A stretch of 14,718 bases of DNA, from contig CAJUJM010000065.1 of NCBI GenBank assembly GCA_910586755.1, positions 1 through 14,718 of the forward strand, in the 5' to 3' direction. The notes under the pieces were generated by a model that was not told where the DNA came from, did not search any database, and saw only the letters and a program-made list of their open reading frames with translations. The stretch comes from an uncultured Lachnospiraceae bacterium. Lineage in GTDB: Bacteria; Bacillota; Clostridia; Lachnospirales; Lachnospiraceae. This document shows, piece by piece, positions 6,713 to 14,583 of this stretch (position 1 is its first letter; each line of letters starts with the position of its first letter). The position numbers and the translations under genes were made by a program.

Positions 6713-7789
6713 ATGAGGAGAATCGGAATGTTGACCAGCGGCGGAGACTGCCAAAGCCTCAATGCCACTATGCGAGGTGTGGCGAAAGCCCTGTATAATA
6801 TGTTTGATGATGTGGAAATTGTAGGCTTTGAAGAAGGATATAAAGGGTTGATGTATGCGGATTATCAGATTTTAAAGCCCGGCGATTTCTCAGGAATTCT
6901 GACACGGGGAGGTACGATTCTGGGAACATCCAGACAGCCTTTTAAGCAGATGAGAGAGCCGGATGAAAACGGTCTGGATAAGGTAGAAGCCATGAAGCAT
7001 ACATACCGGAAGCTTCGGTTGGAGTGTTTAGTGGTTTTGGGTGGAAACGGCAGTCAAAAAACGGCCAACCTTTTAAGAGAAGAGGGATTAAATATCGTTT
7101 CTCTTCCAAAGACGATTGACAATGATTTGTGGGGAACCGATATGACCTTTGGCTTCCAGAGCGCTGTAAACGTTGCGACCAATGCAATTGATTGTATCCA
7201 TACAACGGCAGCTTCCCACGGCCGGGTATTTATTGTGGAAATCATGGGACACAAGGTAGGCTGGCTTACTCTCCATGCGGGAATTGCCGGCGGAGCCGAT
7301 ATTATCCTGCTCCCTGAGATTCCCTATGATTTAAATATTGTCTGCGATGCATTGAAAAAGCGTTCCGCAGCCGGAAAGAAATTTTCTATCATAGCAGTGG
7401 CAGAAGGAGCTATTTCCAAAGAAGATGCCGCCCTTTCCAAAAAAGAGCTGAAAGAAAAAAAGAAGAATTCTCTCTACCCTTCCGTGGCCTATGAGATTGG
7501 AGCCAAGATTTCCCAGGCAACCGGTCAGGAAGTAAGAGTGACCGTTCCCGGCCATATGCAGAGGGGCGGGGAGCCGTGTCCATACGACCGTGTTCTGTCT
7601 ACCAGATTAGGGGCAGAAGCAGCAGAACTCATAAAGAATGGGGAATACGGTTATATGGTAGTGGTAAAAAACAATGAGATTACCAAGATCCCTCTGTCTG
7701 AGACGGCGGGAAAATTAAAATACGTAGATCCCAATAGTTCTATCATTAAGGAAGCGAAGCTGGTAGGGATCAGTTTTGGCGACCAATAG
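6713..7789 (+). CDS. pfkA: 6-phosphofructokinase (clostridial G104/K124 type)
   Basis: Phosphorylates fructose-6-phosphate to fructose-1,6-bisphosphate. The 358-aa protein has the PFK hallmarks: N-terminal nucleotide loop IGMLTSGGDCQSLNA (residues 4-18), GGNGS (110-114), PKTIDND with catalytic D136 (132-138), GRVFIVEIMGH (170-180), E231 and PGHMQRGGEPCPYDR (279-293, H281 and R284 as sugar-phosphate contacts). Compared with E. coli PfkA, position 104 is Gly (G113) as in ATP enzymes, but position 124 is Lys (K133) as in PPi-dependent enzymes. The Mg-contacting Asp103 is Asn112, and the MGR arginine is His180. The phosphoryl donor (ATP, PPi or both) therefore cannot be fixed from sequence. AGAGAGG precedes the ATG. 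It is the first gene of an apparent operon into dnaX (33-nt gap). Confidence 0.95.
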   Translation: MRRIGMLTSGGDCQSLNATMRGVAKALYNMFDDVEIVGFEEGYKGLMYADYQILKPGDFSGILTRGGTILGTSRQPFKQMREPDENGLDKVEAMKHTYRKLRLECLVVLGGNGSQKTANLLREEGLNIVSLPKTIDNDLWGTDMTFGFQSAVNVATNAIDCIHTTAASHGRVFIVEIMGHKVGWLTLHAGIAGGADIILLPEIPYDLNIVCDALKKRSAAGKKFSIIAVAEGAISKEDAALSKKELKEKKKNSLYPSVAYEIGAKISQATGQEVRVTVPGHMQRGGEPCPYDRVLSTRLGAEAAELIKNGEYGYMVVVKNNEITKIPLSETAGKLKYVDPNSSIIKEAKLVGISFGDQ

Positions 7790-7822
7790 CTGGCAAAAAT
7801 ATAAAAGTAAGGGGCAATTACT

Positions 7823-9427
7823 ATGTCTTATACTGCGCTGTATCGGAAATGGCGTCCTACGGCCTTTGGAGAAGTAAGGGGTCAGGATCACATAGTGACG
7901 ACGCTGAGAAATCAAATACTTTCAGGCCGGATAGGGCATGCTTATCTGTTCTGTGGCACCAGAGGAACCGGTAAGACCAGTATTGCCAAGATCTTTGCCA
8001 GAGCGGTAAACTGCCAGAATCCTCAGGACGGCAGTCCCTGCAATGAGTGTCCGTCCTGTAAAAGCATTATGGATGGCTCATCCATGAATGTAGTGGAAAT
8101 TGATGCAGCATCCAACAATGGCGTAGAAAATATCCGGGAAATCCGGGAACAGGTTCAATACCCGCCAACCGATGGCAAATACCGTGTCTATATCATAGAC
8201 GAGGTGCATATGCTGTCAATCGGGGCGTTTAATGCCCTGCTTAAAACCTTGGAGGAACCGCCTTCCTATGTGATTTTTATATTAGCTACTACGGAGGTTC
8301 ACAAAATTCCCATCACCATTTTGTCCCGGTGCCAGAGATATGACTTTAAAAGAATTTCTCTGGAGACTATCGCAGAAAGGCTGAGAGAGTTAATTCAGGC
8401 CGAAAAGATAGAGGCAGAGGATAAGGCCCTGCTTTATGTGGCCAAAGCAGCCGACGGTTCCATGAGGGATGCTTTAAGCTTATTAGATCAATGTGTGGCT
8501 TTTCATTATGGAAAGACTCTTACCTATGACAATGTATTAGATGTGCTGGGAGCAGTAGATACTGCTGTATTCAGCAAGATGTTCCGGGCAGTTTGCCAGG
8601 GCAGAACCCGGGATTGTATAAAAGAATTAGAAGAACTGGTAATTCAGGGAAGAGAGCTGGGACAATTTGTCACAGATTTTATCTGGTATATGAGAAATCT
8701 TCTTTTGACTCAAAGTGCAGAGGATGCAGAAGGTCTTCTGGATATGTCAGAAGAAAACCTGAAGCAGCTAAAGGAGGATGCAGGGCTGACAGATGGCAGT
8801 ACTTTAATGCGCTATATCCGAATTTTTTCGGAGCTGTCCAGTCAGATTCGGTTTGCCGCTCAGAAAAGGGTTTTGGTAGAAGTGGCTTTTATCAAGCTGA
8901 CAAAACCTTCTATGGAGGCAAATCTGGATTCCATTTTACAGCGGTTAGCAGAGCTGGAGGATCAGGTGGCATCCGGGACGGTGGTATTTGCTTCTTCCTC
9001 CCAGCCAGCCGGGGAGGACTCAGGACAGAAGCCAGCCGGTTCCGAAGCCAGAGATTCGGATTATCCGCCTCCGGAGACCGTTTCATTGCCGTCTGCCCAG
9101 ATAGAGGAGTTAAACTTTATCCGCAGTCAATGGGGAAAGATTGTCCGGGAGATGGGAATGTCCATTCGTCCCAGCTTTCGGGACACTATAGTGGAACCCA
9201 GCGGCGACAACTGCCTGTGCATTGTATTTTCCGATGCAACCAACTACGCCATTGGCAGCCGCCCCAGCGTTCTTGGCGATTTGGAACGCTATATAGAAAA
9301 CACTTACGGCAAAAAGCTTTATCTGAAATCCAGACTTTCCGGGGCAGGTGAGAGGCTGGACACTATATACGTAAGTGAAGATGAATTAAAAGATAAGATC
9401 CATATGGATATTACAATCGAGGATTGA
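7823..9427 (+). CDS. dnaX: DNA polymerase III subunit gamma/tau
   Basis: Clamp-loader ATPase that loads the beta sliding clamp and, as tau, links the loader to polymerase. The 534-aa protein begins MSYTALYRKWRP, with Walker A GTRGTGKTS (45-53), zinc module C64-C73-C76-C79, Walker B IIDEVHML (124-131), sensor 1 ILATTE (153-158), arginine finger in SRC (168-170) and sensor 2 GSMRDALSLLDQ (212-223). A collar domain lies at about 240-360, then a short Ser/Gly/Pro linker (about 388-425) and a small C-terminal domain (about 426-534). It is shorter than E. coli tau. I found no A-AAA-AAG type slippery site with a following early stop, so a separate gamma form is not apparent. GGGG (7811-7814) lies before the ATG. 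It is followed by ebfC and recR, the standard bacterial order. Confidence 0.97.
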   Translation: MSYTALYRKWRPTAFGEVRGQDHIVTTLRNQILSGRIGHAYLFCGTRGTGKTSIAKIFARAVNCQNPQDGSPCNECPSCKSIMDGSSMNVVEIDAASNNGVENIREIREQVQYPPTDGKYRVYIIDEVHMLSIGAFNALLKTLEEPPSYVIFILATTEVHKIPITILSRCQRYDFKRISLETIAERLRELIQAEKIEAEDKALLYVAKAADGSMRDALSLLDQCVAFHYGKTLTYDNVLDVLGAVDTAVFSKMFRAVCQGRTRDCIKELEELVIQGRELGQFVTDFIWYMRNLLLTQSAEDAEGLLDMSEENLKQLKEDAGLTDGSTLMRYIRIFSELSSQIRFAAQKRVLVEVAFIKLTKPSMEANLDSILQRLAELEDQVASGTVVFASSSQPAGEDSGQKPAGSEARDSDYPPPETVSLPSAQIEELNFIRSQWGKIVREMGMSIRPSFRDTIVEPSGDNCLCIVFSDATNYAIGSRPSVLGDLERYIENTYGKKLYLKSRLSGAGERLDTIYVSEDELKDKIHMDITIED

Positions 9428-9457
9428 TAGATTCAGAAAAACAGGAGGACTTATAAA

Positions 9458-9811
9458 ATGGCAAAACGCGGAGGTTTCCCGGGAGGAATGCCCGGTAACA
9501 TGAATAATTTAATGAAACAGGCGCAGCGTATGCAGCGCCAGATGGAAGAAACCGCTAAAGCACTGGAAGAAAAGGAATATACTGCGGCCGCTGGCGGCGG
9601 AGCGGTTACCGTCACTGTTTCCGGTAAAAAAGAGGTTACAGCGGTAAAGCTTTCAGAGGAAGTAGTAGATCCGGATGATATCGAGATGCTGGAAGATTTA
9701 ATTGTTGCGGCTACCAACGAAGCATTCCGTCAGATGGAAGAGGATTCTTCTGCTGCCATGTCTAAGCTTACCGGGGGTATGGGCGGATTAGGCGGAGGAT
9801 TTCCCTTCTAA
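9458..9811 (+). CDS. ebfC: YbaB/EbfC-family nucleoid-associated protein
   Basis: A 117-aa dimeric DNA-binding protein of the YbaB/EbfC family, almost always encoded between dnaX and recR. Visible: a Gly/Met-rich N-terminus, a helical segment with NNLMKQAQRMQRQMEE (around 16-31) followed by AKALEEKEYTA, the beta core GGGAVTVTVSGKKEVTAVKL, then VDPDDIEMLEDLIVAATNEAF, and a Gly-rich tail GGMGGLGGGFPF. In the family the protein binds DNA broadly and influences gene expression; a link to recombinational repair is proposed from gene context. A perfect AGGAGG (9443-9448) lies 9 nt before the ATG. The last base of its stop is the first base of recR's start (TAATG), so translation is coupled. Confidence 0.97.
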   Translation: MAKRGGFPGGMPGNMNNLMKQAQRMQRQMEETAKALEEKEYTAAAGGGAVTVTVSGKKEVTAVKLSEEVVDPDDIEMLEDLIVAATNEAFRQMEEDSSAAMSKLTGGMGGLGGGFPF

Positions 9812-10407
9812 TGGATTATTACAGTAATCAAATTACCAAATTAATCGAAGAATTGTCTAAGCTTCCCGGAGTAGGGGCCAAGTCTGCCCAGCGCCTGGCT
9901 TTTCATATTATTAACATGCCAAAAGAGCAGGTGGAGCGATTGGCTGGATCTATGACCAGCGCCCGAAATAATATACGGTATTGCAAAGATTGTTTTACTC
10001 TTACGGATGAGGAGCAATGTCCCATATGCAGGAATCAGAACAGGGATCACGGTATCATTATGGTGGTAGAAAATTCCCGTGATCTGGCTGCTTATGAAAA
10101 AACAGGCAAATACGACGGGGTTTACCATGTTCTTCACGGAGCCATTTCTCCCATGTTGGGAATTGGTCCTAATGATATCAAGCTAAAGGAACTAATGCAG
10201 CGGTTACAGGCGGATGTAAAGGAAGTAATTATTGCTACTAATTCCAGCCTGGAAGGTGAGACAACAGCGATGTATATCAGCAAATTGATTAAACCGACAG
10301 GAATCAAGGTCAGCCGGATAGCCAGCGGCGTGCCGGTAGGCGGCGATCTGGAATACATTGATGAAGTTACTTTGCTCCGGGCATTAGAGGGCAGAGTAGA
10401 ACTGTAA
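9811..10407 (+). CDS. recR: Recombination mediator RecR
   Basis: RecR acts with RecF/RecO to load RecA on gapped DNA coated with SSB. The 198-aa protein, of standard length, has an N-terminal helix-hairpin-helix (LSKLPGVGAKSAQRLAFHI, 16-34), a C4 zinc finger (C58, C61, C70, C73), a Toprim domain from about residue 81 (IMVVENSRDLAAYEKTG with E87), and the conserved GAISPMLGIGP (110-120) and SRIASGVPVGGDLEYID (168-184). The start is fixed by the 1-nt overlap with ebfC. All key residues are present. Confidence 0.98.
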   Translation: MDYYSNQITKLIEELSKLPGVGAKSAQRLAFHIINMPKEQVERLAGSMTSARNNIRYCKDCFTLTDEEQCPICRNQNRDHGIIMVVENSRDLAAYEKTGKYDGVYHVLHGAISPMLGIGPNDIKLKELMQRLQADVKEVIIATNSSLEGETTAMYISKLIKPTGIKVSRIASGVPVGGDLEYIDEVTLLRALEGRVEL

Positions 10408-10441
10408 CGAAGGAAAGAAAAGCGTTAGGAGATGCAGAAAG

Positions 10442-12859
10442 ATGGATAAATACGAGTTTAACATCAAGGTTGAACAGCTTAAAAAGCTTATCAACAAGGG
10501 GGATTATGATACGGCAATGAAAATTGCAGATACCATTGATTGGAGAAGAGTACGCAATGCAAACCTTCTTTCGCAGGTATCCCAGGTATATGAAAAGAAC
10601 CGCGAGTATCACGAGGCAAAAGAAATTTTGTTAATTGCCTTTGAGAGAGCCCCTATTGGAAAGCGCCTGTTATATAAGCTGACCCAATTGGCCTTAAAAG
10701 ATGGAGAAATTCAGGAGGCAGAGGCTTATTACCGGGAGTTTTGCACCCTGGCAGAGGACGATTCCAGACAGTATATCCTGCGCTATTTGATTTTAAAGGC
10801 TAAAAATGCTTCTCCGGAACAGCTGATTAGTGTATTAGAGACTTATACCAGTGTGGAACTGGACGAAAAATGGCTCTATGAGCTGGCAGAGCAGTATAGC
10901 CTGGCAGGTATGGAAAGAGAATGTATTGCTACCTGCGATAAAATAATGCTGATGTTTGGCTTGGGAAAATATGTAGAAAAAGCCATGAATTTAAAAGTCC
11001 AATATGCGCCTCTGACAAATTATCAGAGAGACTTGGTAGAAAATCGGGATGTTTATGAAGGAAGGTTAAAAGCGGTAGAACAGGGAAATTATTATATGGA
11101 AGAGCCGGATTTTGATAATCAGGCTTATGGCCAGCCTCAGGCATATGAAGAAAACGGATCTTATGGCCAGGAAGCACCGTATGAAGAAGAAAATGTATAT
11201 AATCACGCTGAATCTTATGGAACAGATGAAACATACGGCCAGGGCGGAGAAGCTTATGTTAGCAATGAGTCCTATGGTCAGGATGGGTTTTATGAAGGGG
11301 CGGAGTCTTATGGCCAGGAGGCCTACTATGGGGATGAGGCAGGATACGGCCAGGATCCGGTTTATGAAGAAGAGACTTACCAGCAGCCGGGAACCTATGG
11401 CCAGGACGGATTTTACGGAGAAGAATATTATCAGGACCAGACATATGGCGCAGTTCAGGATTATGGCCATGAAGAATACTATGGCCAGGGCGGATATGAG
11501 CAGGAACAGGCTTATGCAGAGACTGCCGCAGCATTAGAACCAGGAGGATATTCTCATTATCAAGCCGCGCCGGTTTACCGTAATGACGCGCCGGCTATGC
11601 CTGTTAAACAGATTCAGCCGGAAGAAGAGATTCAGGCCCAGATGAAAGAGGCTGAGGCAGAGGAAGAGCTGGCCCAGGAAATGTCCCGCTTGTCTGGTGA
11701 TAAAAACAACCAGCCGGTCTTAGAAAATCCTGGCGTCAGTTACACCCGTGTTCTCAATAATGTGAAGGATTTAAAAGAAGGCAGCCGTGAAATGGAAAAG
11801 ACCCGGGTTATTCGCAATATCCAAGAAGCCAGAGCGGCCTATCGGAATGAAACAACAGCTCCTGTCAGAAGCAGAGTGGAGAGGCTGACGCAGCCTAATC
11901 ATTTAATGATTGAGGCGAATTCTTCGGAAGAGGGGATTGAACTTGCCAAAAATGCTCTTAAAAAGATACATCAGGAGTTGGGAACCAAAAATCCAGCTGC
12001 AAAAATCACAGGTACAAAATTAAACGCCAGAGGTTTGTTTGCAGTGGCCGATAAACTGGCAGGAAAAGACCTGATTATTGAAGGCGCGGCAGACATGAAC
12101 AGCATCCTTTTAGATGAGTTAAACCGCTTAATGGCTTATGATGAAACCGGGATCGTGGTGGTTCTGATTGATACGCCAGAGCGCTTAGAAGCACTTCATA
12201 ACCAGAATCCGGCTTTAGCTTCCTACTTTGAATGTATCGGAAGTAAACAAACTTCCGAAAAAGCAACAGTGGAAGCTCCGGAGCAGGAAGAGAATGCCCG
12301 GCCAGTCCGCATGGTTACTCCAATCCGTGAGGAAGAAGACTCTTACAGAGAAGAAAGCTACAGGCAGGAAGACTCTTACAAGGAAGGAAGCTACGAAGAA
12401 GAGGAGCCTTACGAGGAAGAGGGTTACGAAGAAGAGGAATTTTACGAGGAAGAGGGTTACGAAGAAGAGGAATCTTACGAGGAAGAAGGCTACAGAGAAG
12501 AGAGGGCTTACGAGGAAGACAACTACGAAGAGGAAGGCTCTTACGAAGGAGATGGGACCTACGAGGAAGAAGCTCCGGAAGAGGAGATGACAATTGATGA
12601 GTTCGCACAATATGCCAGCCAGTACGCCAGTCAGATAGACTGCAGTATTACCGGAAAGAGTATGCTTGCCTTGTATGAGCGAATCGAAATAATGGAAGAG
12701 AATAATATTCCGTTAACCAGAGAAAATGCAGAGAACTTAATTGAGGAAGCAGCAGACAAAGCAGAGAAGCGTTCTCTTGGAAAGATGATAACAGGGGTGT
12801 TTTCTTCCAGATATGATAAAGACGGGCTTTTAATTTTAAAAGAAGAACATTTCATTTAA
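10442..12859 (+). CDS. Large uncharacterised protein: TPR-like N-terminus, Y/G/Q/E-rich tract, degenerate AAA+-like segment, acidic repeats
   Basis: The 805-aa protein has no signal peptide or membrane span. Residues 1-215 are helical and TPR-like (for example DYDTAMKIADTID, EYHEAKEILLIAFERAP, EIQEAEAYYREF). Residues about 221-360 are a low-complexity Tyr/Gly/Gln/Glu tract with eight YGQ triplets. Residues about 390-480 look helical and charged. Residues about 495-600 resemble the second half of a SpoVK/CbbX-type AAA+ domain (KITGTKLNARGLFAVADKL, GIVVVLIDTPERLEALHNQNPALASYF) but there is no Walker A, so ATPase activity is unlikely. Residues about 629-715 are acidic Tyr/Glu repeats. Residues 716-805 form a distinct C-terminal domain (TIDEFAQYASQYASQIDCSITGKSMLALYERIEIM). 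AGGAG (10427-10431) precedes the ATG. It sits 34 nt after recR and 18 nt before the HAD gene. I do not recognise the family; a scaffold or assembly role is inference. Confidence 0.92.
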   Translation: MDKYEFNIKVEQLKKLINKGDYDTAMKIADTIDWRRVRNANLLSQVSQVYEKNREYHEAKEILLIAFERAPIGKRLLYKLTQLALKDGEIQEAEAYYREFCTLAEDDSRQYILRYLILKAKNASPEQLISVLETYTSVELDEKWLYELAEQYSLAGMERECIATCDKIMLMFGLGKYVEKAMNLKVQYAPLTNYQRDLVENRDVYEGRLKAVEQGNYYMEEPDFDNQAYGQPQAYEENGSYGQEAPYEEENVYNHAESYGTDETYGQGGEAYVSNESYGQDGFYEGAESYGQEAYYGDEAGYGQDPVYEEETYQQPGTYGQDGFYGEEYYQDQTYGAVQDYGHEEYYGQGGYEQEQAYAETAAALEPGGYSHYQAAPVYRNDAPAMPVKQIQPEEEIQAQMKEAEAEEELAQEMSRLSGDKNNQPVLENPGVSYTRVLNNVKDLKEGSREMEKTRVIRNIQEARAAYRNETTAPVRSRVERLTQPNHLMIEANSSEEGIELAKNALKKIHQELGTKNPAAKITGTKLNARGLFAVADKLAGKDLIIEGAADMNSILLDELNRLMAYDETGIVVVLIDTPERLEALHNQNPALASYFECIGSKQTSEKATVEAPEQEENARPVRMVTPIREEEDSYREESYRQEDSYKEGSYEEEEPYEEEGYEEEEFYEEEGYEEEESYEEEGYREERAYEEDNYEEEGSYEGDGTYEEEAPEEEMTIDEFAQYASQYASQIDCSITGKSMLALYERIEIMEENNIPLTRENAENLIEEAADKAEKRSLGKMITGVFSSRYDKDGLLILKEEHFI
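11102..11521 (+). repeat. In-frame degenerate repeat encoding Tyr-Gly-Gln/Glu tract
   Basis: Inside the 805-aa gene (residues about 221-360), irregular units of about 8-15 codons recur, built on TATGGCCAG (Tyr-Gly-Gln, eight copies; further YG copies are followed by T, D, E, A or H) separated by Tyr/Glu/Asp-rich stretches. Units are too divergent and too short-spaced to be CRISPR or non-coding repeats. Confidence 0.9.
12326..12586 (+). repeat. In-frame acidic Tyr/Glu repeat with a 33-bp minisatellite core
   Basis: Codons for residues about 629-715 consist almost wholly of Tyr-Glu-Glu-Glu and Gly-Tyr units. The core at 12395-12493 is three nearly identical 33-bp units (11 residues: EEEEPYEEEGY, EEEEFYEEEGY, EEEESYEEEGY). 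The near-identity at DNA level suggests recent unit duplication or slippage. Confidence 0.92.
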
Positions 12860-12877
12860 AAGGACAGGAAAAATACT

Positions 12878-13708
12878 ATGAAAAAAGATATTAAACTAAT
12901 TTCTTTAGACCTGGACGGGACTCTTTTAGATAGTAAAAAACGTCTATCCTCTAGAAATGAAAAAGCATTAAAGGACTGTATTGCCAGAGGGATACACATA
13001 GTACCAACCACGGGACGCACGGTTGACGGCGTCCCGTCCGTCATTAAAGAGATTCCGGGAGTACGATACGCAATTGCTACCAATGGAGCGATTATTTATG
13101 ATATGAAAGAGCAGAAGGTTATTGACAGCAGGATGTTAGATCATGATAGGGCTTTGGATATTTTGCGGATGCTGGAACCGTATCCGGTTATGTTTGACCC
13201 TTATATTAATGGCCGGGGAATCAGTGAAGAGAGATTTTTAAACCATATGGATGAATTTGGTTTGACCAAAGAGCTTCAGGACATGGTTCGAATTACCAGA
13301 GATGTGGTGCCCAATATTATCCGACATGTAGAAGAAACTAAGTGTCCTATAGAAAAAATCAATATATTTTTCAAGGAAGCTGTTTTGAAAGAACAGATTC
13401 GAGAAATATTAAAGGGATTTTCCGGGCTTATTATAACTTCGTCCATTCCCCTGAATCTTGAAATTAATAATCTGGAAGCTACAAAAGGAAAGGGAATTCT
13501 TCGGCTGGCAAGTTATTTAGGAATTTCCCGAAATCAGACAATGGCCTTTGGTGATGGTGAAAATGATATGTCTATGATTGAAGAAGCAGGCATAGGAGTA
13601 GTTATGGAAAACGGAATAGAATCCTTAAAGAAAAAAGCTGACTATATAACAAAGAGCAATGATGAAGACGGAGTAGCAGCTGGAATTGAGAAATTTATAT
13701 TAGCATGA
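12878..13708 (+). CDS. Cof-type HAD-superfamily hydrolase
   Basis: The 276-aa protein has all four HAD motifs: I, DLDGTL with nucleophile D11 and acid D13; II, PTTGR (43-47); III, Lys in the ATKGKG stretch (K203 or K205); IV, GDGENDMSM with D226 and D230. The long insert between motifs II and III (about 80-190) is the C2-type cap of the Cof/YidA subfamily. These are Mg-dependent phosphatases of small phosphorylated metabolites, often sugar phosphates or flavin precursors. The substrate cannot be told from sequence. AAGGACAGGA precedes the ATG. The 18-nt gap from the previous gene supports cotranscription. Confidence 0.94.
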   Translation: MKKDIKLISLDLDGTLLDSKKRLSSRNEKALKDCIARGIHIVPTTGRTVDGVPSVIKEIPGVRYAIATNGAIIYDMKEQKVIDSRMLDHDRALDILRMLEPYPVMFDPYINGRGISEERFLNHMDEFGLTKELQDMVRITRDVVPNIIRHVEETKCPIEKINIFFKEAVLKEQIREILKGFSGLIITSSIPLNLEINNLEATKGKGILRLASYLGISRNQTMAFGDGENDMSMIEEAGIGVVMENGIESLKKKADYITKSNDEDGVAAGIEKFILA

Positions 13709-13750
13709 AAACTTGCCGCCGAATAGGCGGTACAACAGGAAAGAGACAGA

Positions 13751-14497
13751 ATGATATTTTTTCAGGAAAACTGGCTGCCGATTTTGGTAGCCGTATATTT
13801 GCTGGGAATGGTTTTGCACGGACATTATCGGGGGTTTATCCGGCTTGCCGTATCCTTTACGGCACTGATCATAACATTGATCATTGTTCACGCAGCCCTT
13901 CCTTATGTTACGACTTATGTTACTGAGAAAACAGATTTTCGGGAAAAAATAGGAAGCAAGATTCTTCAAGCTGTTGGAGTAGATTCCGGCGAAAAAGATA
14001 AAGAGGATTTTTGGCAGTTGAATCAAAGTATGATGCCAGATGAGCAGAGACTTATTATAGAAGGATTAGATTTACCTGATAATATAAAGGAAACACTGAT
14101 CACGAATAATAATCGCGAAATTTACCGAATTTTGGGAGTAGATGCTTTTTCAGACTATTTAAGCGCATATTTATCTCAGGCAGTCATTCAATCCCTTTGC
14201 TTTATTTTTCTATTTATAGCGGTGTTTATTTTGATACAGATAACAGTGAGATGGTTGGATTTGATTGCAAAACTTCCAATCATAAATGGCATAAACCAAT
14301 TGGCGGGAGCCGTACTAGGCGGAATTCAGGGTTTGCTATATCTTTGGATTGGCTGTATCGTTCTTTCTGCTTTTACCAGTACCCCTTTTGGAATGGCAGT
14401 TATGGAGCAGATTGAAAAAAGTACCTGGCTCTATATTCTATATCACAATAACTTTCTCAGTACATTGATGATGGGAGTGGCAAAGAGTATTTTCTAA
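13751..14497 (+). CDS. CvpA-family integral membrane protein
   Basis: The 248-aa protein has four predicted transmembrane segments (about residues 8-24, 29-50, 145-166, 183-208), with a large polar, charged segment (about 55-140) between the second and third. The pattern of GFIRLAVSFTALIITLIIV in TM2 and AKLPIINGINQLAGAVLGGIQGLLYLW at TM4 is characteristic of the CvpA (colicin V production) family. Members are inner-membrane proteins linked to envelope homeostasis; their molecular activity is not settled. The inter-TM loop is longer than in minimal CvpA proteins. AGGAAAGAG (13737-13745) precedes the ATG. The gene starts 42 nt after the HAD gene, across a short GC hairpin (13714-13732). No clear terminator follows. 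Confidence 0.85.
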   Translation: MIFFQENWLPILVAVYLLGMVLHGHYRGFIRLAVSFTALIITLIIVHAALPYVTTYVTEKTDFREKIGSKILQAVGVDSGEKDKEDFWQLNQSMMPDEQRLIIEGLDLPDNIKETLITNNNREIYRILGVDAFSDYLSAYLSQAVIQSLCFIFLFIAVFILIQITVRWLDLIAKLPIINGINQLAGAVLGGIQGLLYLWIGCIVLSAFTSTPFGMAVMEQIEKSTWLYILYHNNFLSTLMMGVAKSIF

Positions 14498-14583
14498 TGT
14501 TCAAACAATTGCAACAACAATAGGAACAAAAGACAGATAAGGATGGAAGATTAACCACAAAATATAGTAAAAATAAGGGAAAA

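Noticed and set aside
6466..6798. Open frames on both strands over the SRP RNA 3' end and pfk leader
   Set aside because: They overlap the SRP RNA, its terminator and the pfk start, and have no family resemblance.
8593..9351. Long (252-codon) open frame in the -1 frame of dnaX, a possible frameshift product
   Set aside because: The peptide is Cys/Arg/Ser-rich without any fold-like pattern, and I found no A-AAA-AAG or similar slippery heptamer in dnaX leading into it. It is best explained as a shadow of dnaX codon bias.
11102..11521. Repeated TATGGCCAG motif considered as CRISPR or regulatory repeat
   Set aside because: Spacing is irregular, copies are only about 9 bp, and all lie in the frame of one gene.
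11112..11537. Alternative-frame and antisense open frames across the Tyr/Gly tract
   Set aside because: They arise from the repeated TATGGCCAG units; there is no ribosome binding site and no recognisable protein.
12215..12610. Antisense open frame of 131 codons rich in Phe/Leu/Val, resembling a membrane protein
   Set aside because: It is the complement of GAA/GAG/TAC repeats in the 805-aa gene, which automatically yields hydrophobic codons and no stops.
13714..13732. GC-rich hairpin between the HAD and CvpA genes as a terminator
   Set aside because: The 7-bp stem is not followed by a T-run, so it is at most a minor RNA stability or processing element.
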